Below are positions 57,951-64,000 of a stretch of 64,000 nt of DNA, piece after piece. The notes below the pieces were generated by a model that saw nothing but the letters and a program-made list of their open reading frames with translations, made no database searches and was not told the origin of the DNA. How positions within the stretch are numbered: position 1 is the first letter of the stretch; each line of letters opens with the position of its first letter. The DNA comes from Pseudoselenomonas ruminantium (lineage in GTDB: Bacteria > Bacillota > Negativicutes > Selenomonadales > Selenomonadaceae). The position numbers and the translations under genes are program-made. The DNA lies in NCBI GenBank assembly GCA_015058625.1, contig SVCA01000004.1, positions 124,001-188,000 on the forward strand. The letters run 5' to 3'.

Positions 57951-60900
57951 TCAGGCTTTTGCTTCCGGCGTATCCTCCGTTATGGGAGCAGCCGCAGATT
58001 TCTTGCCGGCAAGTTTCATCGCCACCCAGACGACGATAACGTAAAGTACGGGAATCAGGAAAATTCCCAGACAGGTGGCAAAGAGCATACCGCCGACCAC
58101 AGCCGTGCCCATGCTGTTTCTGGCCGCTGCACCGGCGCCATGCGCCATGGCCAGCGGCAGACAGCCGATGATAAAGGCCAGCGAGGTCATAATAATGGGG
58201 CGCAAACGCAGCCCTGCGGCTTCAATCGCCGCTTTTACCGGCTCCATGCCATGATCCACACGGACTTTGGCAAATTCCACGATAAGGATGGCGTTTTTGG
58301 CTGCCAGTCCCATAATCATGATGACACCAATCTGCATATAGACCGTGTTCTGCAAACCGGGGTTGAAATGCCCAAAGCTGAGTTCCAGCATCAACAGCGC
58401 GAACTGCACAAAGAATGCGCCGAAAAGTCCTGTGGGTATCGTGAGTAGTACCGCAAAGGGAACGCTCCAGCTTTCATAGAGAGCCGCCAGGCACAGGAAG
58501 ACAAACACCAGCGAGAGGGCCATAACCTGACCGGTAGAGCTGGCAGATTTCTTTTCCTCGCGGCTTTGGCCCGACCATTCGATATTAAAGCCTGCCGGTG
58601 CTGTCTGACGCACCACTTCTTCCATGGCAGCTAATGCCTGTCCAGAGCTGTAACCTTCACCGACGCTTCCCTGTATGCTGATACTGCGTGTACCGTTGAA
58701 ACGGGAGATGATGGATGTAGAGGTGGAAAGTTTTGGCGTGAGCAGACTGTCCAGAGGAACCATATTGCCTTCGCTGTTGCGCACATAATTGAACTTCAAG
58801 GCTTCCTTTTCACTGCGATACTGGGCATCCGACTGCATGATAACCTTGTAGTTGCGTCCGAACTGCATGAAGTCATTTATCTGACTGCCGCCGTAATTGA
58901 CCTGCAGGGCCGTAAATACATCGGAGAGGTTTACGCCGAGCTGTTTGACCTTCTCACGGTTCACATCAAACTTACAGATGGGTGACTCGACAGAATACGT
59001 GGTATACACAGCGGCAAGTTCCGGACGCTTATTGGCTGCTGCCAAAAGCTCTTTGGTGATGGCATCCAGTTCCTTGTCCGTATGACCGGTCATATCCAGA
59101 AGTTCCATACTCCAGCCGCCCACCATGCCAAGACCGGGCAGGGACGGCGTTTGGAAGGCCATAAGCTGAGCCTCCGGATGTTTTGCCTGCAGTTCATTGG
59201 CCTTGTTGACAATGGAGAAAATGCTAAGGTCGGAAGTGGTCCGCTTACTCCAGGAATCAAGGCTGATAAAGAATGTACCGGCATTGGCCTTATTACCGTT
59301 AGACAGTACATCATAGCCGGCGATTTTCATGACGTTCTTGACACCGGGAATCTCGCTGAACTCACCGCTCAGCGCATCCATGGTTTCCAAGGTGCGATTC
59401 AAAGAGGTGCCCTCCGGCATGGTAACCGAAGCGAGGAAATATCCCTGGTCTTCGTCCGGAACAAAGGTTGAGGGCAAAAGTTTGAAGCACAGCCCGGCGA
59501 GAACGCAGATTATCAGCAGGGAGGCCACACCGACCTTGGCATGGTCGATGAACCAGCTCACCTTTCCTACATAACGGTTCTGCGTACGTTCAAACCAGTT
59601 GTTGAAGCCATCAAAGAAACGATCCAGAATGTTTTTCTTTTTATTGGGGTCATGGGGCTTCATCAACAATGCACATAACGCTGGTGTCAGCGTCAGGGCA
59701 ATAAAAGCCGACAGCGCCATGGATACGGCAATGGTCAGGGCAAACTGGCGATAGAGCACGCCGGTTGTGCCGCCCAGGAAGGCGCAGGGAATAAATACTG
59801 CCGACAAGACAAAGGCAATGGCCACTACCGGCCCCTGCACTTCATCCATAGCGACTTCCGTTGCCTCCACCGGCCCTAAGCCGTCTTTTTTCATATGGGA
59901 TTCCACGTTTTCGATAACGACGATGGCATCATCAACTACCAGACCGATAGCCAGTACCATGGCAAAAAGCGTCAGGGTGTTGATACTGAATCCCAGCGCC
60001 ACAAAGCTGGCAAAGGTGCCGATAAGGGATACGGGGATAGCCAGCACCGGAATAAGCGTGGCCCGCCAGCTCTGCAAAAAGAGGAACACGATGAGGATAA
60101 CCAGCATCAATGCTTCCTTAAAGGTATTGATTACTTCCGTGACGGATTCGTTGATATACTCCGTACTGTCGATAACGGGGATAAATACCAAATCATCGGG
60201 GAAGTTTTGCGCGGCTTCATCCAATACCTTTTTGACTTCACTGATGGTTTCCACGGCATTGGCATCATCCGTCAGCTTGACACCAAATCCGGCACAGGGA
60301 GCACCATTGGCATCAGCCACCATGTTCGTGGACTTGGCACCTGTTTCTATACGGGCAACATCCCGCAAGAATACATAGGAGCCATCCGGTTTGGCTTTTA
60401 AGATGACATTGCCAAATTCCTGCGGTGTGGTAAGGCGTCCCTGTACGCTGCCTGTATACTGCTTTTCCTGATTGGCCGGCACAGGCATCTGCCCGATAGT
60501 ACCTGCCGGAGCCTGCACATTCTGTTCTTTGATGGCAGCCTCAACATCTCCGACCGTCAACCCTAAATCCGACAGGCGGTCAGGGTTAAGCCAGACACGC
60601 ATAGCATACTGTGAACCAAAGGTGCTGACATCGCCGACACCTTTGATGCGTTTGAGGGCATCAATGATGTAGATGCTCGCATAATTCATGATAAAGGTGC
60701 GCTTAAATGTCCCATTGGGCGAATAAATCGCAAACATATAGGACATATCACTGGATGCCTTTTTGGTCGTAACACCTACGGCCTGCACATCAGAAGGCAG
60801 GCTGGATGTGGCAATGGAGACATTATTTTGCACCAGCACCGAATCCATATCGCCGTTGGTGCCGAGGTCAAACTTTACATCCAGATTGTAACTGCCGGTA

Positions 60901-61151
60901 TCATCAGAGCTCGAACTCATATAGGCCATGCCCTGCGTGCCGTTGATCTGCTGCTCAATGACCTGGGCTACCGCCTGATTGATAACACTGGCGTTAGCTC
61001 CCGTATAGATGGTGCTCACGTTGACCGTGGGCTGCGTAATCTGCGGATACTGGGCTATAGGCAGACTCAGCCCGGAAAGTACACCCAGAATGACGATAAT
61101 AATGGAGATGACAATGGCGAAGATAGGACGATGAATAAAGAATCGTGACAC
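57951..61151 (-). CDS. RND multidrug efflux pump, AcrB-like
   Basis: A 1066-residue HAE1-type inner-membrane transporter of 12 helices and two large periplasmic loops. The proton-relay Asp pair is in AIGLVVDDAIVVIENVE, and the second half has AKNAILIVEFAK. It starts 13 bases after the adaptor gene. No outer-membrane factor gene is in the window. Its presence supports a diderm envelope. Confidence 0.95.
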   Translation of the reverse strand: MSRFFIHRPIFAIVISIIIVILGVLSGLSLPIAQYPQITQPTVNVSTIYTGANASVINQAVAQVIEQQINGTQGMAYMSSSSDDTGSYNLDVKFDLGTNGDMDSVLVQNNVSIATSSLPSDVQAVGVTTKKASSDMSYMFAIYSPNGTFKRTFIMNYASIYIIDALKRIKGVGDVSTFGSQYAMRVWLNPDRLSDLGLTVGDVEAAIKEQNVQAPAGTIGQMPVPANQEKQYTGSVQGRLTTPQEFGNVILKAKPDGSYVFLRDVARIETGAKSTNMVADANGAPCAGFGVKLTDDANAVETISEVKKVLDEAAQNFPDDLVFIPVIDSTEYINESVTEVINTFKEALMLVILIVFLFLQSWRATLIPVLAIPVSLIGTFASFVALGFSINTLTLFAMVLAIGLVVDDAIVVIENVESHMKKDGLGPVEATEVAMDEVQGPVVAIAFVLSAVFIPCAFLGGTTGVLYRQFALTIAVSMALSAFIALTLTPALCALLMKPHDPNKKKNILDRFFDGFNNWFERTQNRYVGKVSWFIDHAKVGVASLLIICVLAGLCFKLLPSTFVPDEDQGYFLASVTMPEGTSLNRTLETMDALSGEFSEIPGVKNVMKIAGYDVLSNGNKANAGTFFISLDSWSKRTTSDLSIFSIVNKANELQAKHPEAQLMAFQTPSLPGLGMVGGWSMELLDMTGHTDKELDAITKELLAAANKRPELAAVYTTYSVESPICKFDVNREKVKQLGVNLSDVFTALQVNYGGSQINDFMQFGRNYKVIMQSDAQYRSEKEALKFNYVRNSEGNMVPLDSLLTPKLSTSTSIISRFNGTRSISIQGSVGEGYSSGQALAAMEEVVRQTAPAGFNIEWSGQSREEKKSASSTGQVMALSLVFVFLCLAALYESWSVPFAVLLTIPTGLFGAFFVQFALLMLELSFGHFNPGLQNTVYMQIGVIMIMGLAAKNAILIVEFAKVRVDHGMEPVKAAIEAAGLRLRPIIMTSLAFIIGCLPLAMAHGAGAAARNSMGTAVVGGMLFATCLGIFLIPVLYVIVVWVAMKLAGKKSAAAPITEDTPEAKA

Positions 61152-61164
61152 TTTCCTCGCCTCC

Positions 61165-62361
61165 TTACGATTTATCCGTGATTTCCGTAGATTCAGTAGT
61201 GGAGAAACCCATTTCCTCAGGTGTCACCATGGTGACATCGATATCCTGTCCGGCCCGCAGCGTGGTCAGACCTTCCACAATAACTACATCAGTGGGCGAT
61301 AATCCTTTCTCGATAATGTAATAGCTGCCTACTTTTTCCCCAACTTTGACGTTTTTGGAAATGGATTTTCCATTTTCCCCTACGACCAGCACAAAAGCCT
61401 CATCCAGGAGCTGCTGGACAGCCCGCTGGGGAACCAGTATGGCGTTATCCGTCTTTACCCCTACCATGTGAACCTGTACGAACATTCCCGGCAATAAAAT
61501 GCCCTGCGGATTGGCAATAGTGGCCTCAATCGTCAGCGAGCCTGTATTGGTGGACAAAGCTCTGTCAGCCGCAATAATGGTCCCTTCAAATGGATATTCC
61601 CTGCCGTTACTCAAGGTAATTTTTACTTTGGGCAGCGGTGTGTTATCCCTGTCAATATCTGCACCGGTTTCCATAGCTTCTGCCAGCAGATTCAGATATT
61701 CTGTTTCACTGACGCTGAACTGAATATTGATGGGGTCCATGGTGCCGATCGTCACCAGATTGGTCGAACCGGCGGTAGCATACGTTCCCACCGCCACATC
61801 ATCTACGGACACCCGGCCACTCATCGGTGCGTAAACAATCGTATCATCCAGATTCTCCTGTGCTTTGCGCACCGCTGCCCGTTCGGCGGCCACCGTTGCC
61901 ATATAGCCTTCTACATCAGCCCGCTTGTTGGTCAATGTCTGTTCCGAAACAGCCCGATCCTTCCACAGCGTTTCATAGCGGCCCAGTTCCTCCTGAGCAT
62001 TGCGCAGATTTGACTCGGCTTTACTTAATTCTGCCTGAGCGGAAATTATGGCCGTTTCATACTGTCGGGAATCCAGCTTGTATAACGGCTGTCCGGCATA
62101 AACATAATCGCCGCCGTCAAAGTATTTTTCCAGAATACTGCCGGATACACGGGCATGTACCCGAACTTCTTCTTTGCCCAGCAAATGACCGGGATAAGCA
62201 TAAGCTACCGGTGTATCCTGCTGGATTACCTTCATAGCTTTCACTGGCGTATTCTTCTGCTCGGCCTGTTCCTGTTGGCCGCACCCGGAAAAAATGATGC
62301 TCGTTCCCAGGATAATGGTACTTATGATTGCTGCTGTCTTTCTTCCTAAAAATCCTGCCAC
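61165..62361 (-). CDS. RND efflux periplasmic adaptor, AcrA-like
   Basis: A 398-residue membrane-fusion lipoprotein with lipobox IIFSGC, a hairpin of helices (about 100-160), a lipoyl-like domain (RVSVDDVAVGTYATAG) and a beta-barrel. The GTG at 62361 follows AGGGGG by 8 bases. It is cotranscribed with the pump gene. Confidence 0.93.
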   Translation of the reverse strand: MAGFLGRKTAAIISTIILGTSIIFSGCGQQEQAEQKNTPVKAMKVIQQDTPVAYAYPGHLLGKEEVRVHARVSGSILEKYFDGGDYVYAGQPLYKLDSRQYETAIISAQAELSKAESNLRNAQEELGRYETLWKDRAVSEQTLTNKRADVEGYMATVAAERAAVRKAQENLDDTIVYAPMSGRVSVDDVAVGTYATAGSTNLVTIGTMDPINIQFSVSETEYLNLLAEAMETGADIDRDNTPLPKVKITLSNGREYPFEGTIIAADRALSTNTGSLTIEATIANPQGILLPGMFVQVHMVGVKTDNAILVPQRAVQQLLDEAFVLVVGENGKSISKNVKVGEKVGSYYIIEKGLSPTDVVIVEGLTTLRAGQDIDVTMVTPEEMGFSTTESTEITDKS

Positions 62362-62449
62362 CTCATATTCCCCCTTATTTACATCAATTCAGAACATATT
62401 TTTATTTTCATAATATTCTACACGAGGAGATTTTTTCCTTCTTATTTTC

Positions 62450-62494
62450 AAAAAGCCCAGAAGCAGTTGACAGGTCAACCGCCTCTGGGCCATT
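62450..62494. terminator. hsdR terminator
   Basis: GCCCAGA and TCTGGGC arms enclose GC/GC and TTGACAGGTCAA (62467-62478). On the minus strand a T-run follows. Confidence 0.78.
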
Positions 62495-62516
62495 TCTTGT
62501 ATCGAGTTCCTTTTTC

Positions 62517-64000
62517 TTATGCAATTTCACTGCCGTTGCTGGTAACTTCCTGCACCTTAGCAAAAATATTGCTGACTTCGCCCACATTTCCCTTAAACAG
62601 CTGTGCGACATTACTCATACCAGCAAAGGCCGGTTTCTTGACATCCCTAGGGATCATCTCACCATTCTTGGCCAGATAGTCAATAATGCGCCGTACAAAG
62701 TTTATCTGTTGAAGGTTCAGGCGATTCTCCTGCAGGAATTCAGCGAAGGCTTCTTCCAGTGCCGCCCTGTCCATCCCTACAGTTTTACGCACCATCAGCC
62801 CGACAGGACATTCACCGTAAAGATTACGATAATCCTCATGGGTTCCCAATTCTTCCCACAGAATGCGCTCCAGTTCCCGCAAATCAACAGCAGTCAATCG
62901 CTTGTTCGTCCGCAGTTTATGAACGGCAATATTATCCTGATGTTCTTTCAGATAGCGTTCCACCTTTTTCCTGTAGCTTTCCGAAGTCTGCTCCGGCGTA
63001 ACCACATGCGTTTCCTTGACCATAAGGAGATTGTCGGTAAAATCCGTATAATAGATTTTCGTAGTCTCAGGTTCCAAGAATTTCAGTAACTCACGCAGTT
63101 CTGTACGGACTTTTTCGATTTTATCCAGCGTCACATCATCCCAGTATTCAGGATAACGCACCTGTTGGATAAAGGCCTGTTTCGCCTTTATCTGCGGAAT
63201 GGTCTGCAGATTCGGGGAACTAAGTGTGTCGGCAGTTTCCTCCACCTGCACGGCCTTCGTTGTAATATCCTTGGCCATCAGGTAATCGTACATAATGCCA
63301 TACATCTTCTGGTCAAAGAAGCGGGCCATTACATCATCATCCTGTGCCGGAATGATCGGAGCTATATGCTTGGCAATCTCCGCCACATCTTCAGCCGTCA
63401 GATTGGCCCAACTGCGTCTATCCCGATACTTCTCGACCTGCTGACGATTCTGAATGACACGGAAACTGTCGTTATCCAGTGCCATCACCGCACCATGCAA
63501 CTGTGTAAATAGTTTTTGTGCAAACTCCTGCCGCTCCTCATCTTTATCCTTGTATAGCAGCAGATACAGATTGGCCTGTAAATTGTAAATGCGTTCTGTC
63601 AGTGACGGCTGATTCTTGGATTCCTTCAGCTTATTGCCTTGGAGACTGAAGTATTCAAAGTTTCCACCATAGTCAAAGATATAAAAGTTCTGCTTATTCT
63701 GTCCCGGGCCAAAAAGGTCAGGGCAAAGGCGCGTGCCACGGCCTATCATCTGCCAGAATTTGCTATAAGAACGCACCATCTTGAAGAATACAAGATTCAG
63801 CACTTCCGGCACATCAATGCCCGTATCCAGCATATCAACCGATACAGCAATCTGCGGCATCTTGTCCGGCGTACGAAAATCATCAATGATTTGCTCGTGA
63901 TAGTCAATGCTACCATCTACCTGCTGAATGAACGCATCGCCAAATTCCGGATACATTTCATGGAAAATATCCACGATGAATTTGGCATGCTTCCTGTTCT
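62517..64000 (-). CDS. type I restriction enzyme HsdR, C-terminal part (runs off the window)
   Basis: The last 490 or so residues of a type I restriction endonuclease motor subunit; the frame is open to the window edge. It has helicase motif V-like VSVDMLDTGIDVPEVLNLVF and VI QMIGRGTRLCPDLFG, then a helical C-terminal region used to bind the methylase. The nuclease and Walker motifs lie beyond the edge. hsdM and hsdS are not in the window. It belongs to the defence content of this genome, 26 kb from the TA/Ppl island. Confidence 0.85.
   Translation of the reverse strand, partial: NRKHAKFIVDIFHEMYPEFGDAFIQQVDGSIDYHEQIIDDFRTPDKMPQIAVSVDMLDTGIDVPEVLNLVFFKMVRSYSKFWQMIGRGTRLCPDLFGPGQNKQNFYIFDYGGNFEYFSLQGNKLKESKNQPSLTERIYNLQANLYLLLYKDKDEERQEFAQKLFTQLHGAVMALDNDSFRVIQNRQQVEKYRDRRSWANLTAEDVAEIAKHIAPIIPAQDDDVMARFFDQKMYGIMYDYLMAKDITTKAVQVEETADTLSSPNLQTIPQIKAKQAFIQQVRYPEYWDDVTLDKIEKVRTELRELLKFLEPETTKIYYTDFTDNLLMVKETHVVTPEQTSESYRKKVERYLKEHQDNIAVHKLRTNKRLTAVDLRELERILWEELGTHEDYRNLYGECPVGLMVRKTVGMDRAALEEAFAEFLQENRLNLQQINFVRRIIDYLAKNGEMIPRDVKKPAFAGMSNVAQLFKGNVGEVSNIFAKVQEVTSNGSEIA

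Noticed and set aside
1-64000. CRISPR arrays, tRNA or rRNA genes
   Set aside because: No regular repeat-spacer array was seen, and no cloverleaf or rRNA signature was noticed in intergenic parts on reading both strands; an automated scan was not possible.

Overview
The window looks like a chromosomal segment from a diderm Firmicute of the Negativicutes, most like Selenomonas or a close relative. The gene order tig-clpP-clpX-lon-engB is typical of Firmicutes. The same segment carries an RND efflux pump with its periplasmic adaptor, which implies an outer membrane. Signals agree with this: strong AGGAGG ribosome sites, TATGCTATACT-type extended -10 boxes and T-tract terminators. No tRNA, rRNA or CRISPR array was seen.

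Layout. 1-7500: small accessory genes (a broken HTH gene, two related proteins of unknown function, a HEXXH protein), an Fst/par-like type I toxin-antitoxin locus, a LytTR response regulator with its GHKL kinase, and a putative ADP-ribosyltransferase-like gene overlapping hydE. 7500-20400: a nucleoside phosphorylase-family enzyme, dnaE, a three-domain NRPS with a MATE exporter, and then a visibly decayed stretch with a Sir2 remnant, a macrodomain gene and an endonuclease III remnant. 20480-27000: a tight core operon (D,D-carboxypeptidase, rluB, flavoprotein, aroA, cmk, plsC, metallo-beta-lactamase). 27000-28800: YihY and small proteins. 28800-36400: an AT-rich accessory or defence island with hicAB, a PHP-SMC ATPase of the Ppl/TrlF type, a secreted protein, higBA and a tyrosine recombinase, plus a decayed second copy of the recombinase-higBA unit. 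36480-47800: core genes pnp and rpsO, an acetyltransferase, a LysR regulator, a molybdopterin oxidoreductase, cstA, an aminotransferase, ahbAB (siroheme decarboxylase) and engB. 48450-57840: lon, clpX, clpP, tig and envelope genes. 57950-62360: RND pump. 62517-end: part of a type I restriction HsdR.

Two items stand out as likely undescribed. The first is a chromosomal par/Fst-like locus at 924-1243: a 33-residue hydrophobic toxin and a convergent small RNA whose two blocks (10 and 12 nt) match the toxin start site exactly. The second is a pair of divergent, about 195-nt elements between engB and lon (47861-48055 minus, 48164-48357 plus). Their stems covary while their loops are conserved, which points to a structured RNA family that I cannot name.

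How genes may work together. tig, clpP, clpX and lon form a protein quality-control block. ahbA and ahbB together would decarboxylate siroheme for the alternative haem route. The NRPS and MATE genes probably make and export one small molecule. hicAB, the Ppl-like ATPase, higBA and hsdR are consistent with phage defence and element stabilisation. All functions are inferred from sequence motifs read by eye; no database search was run.
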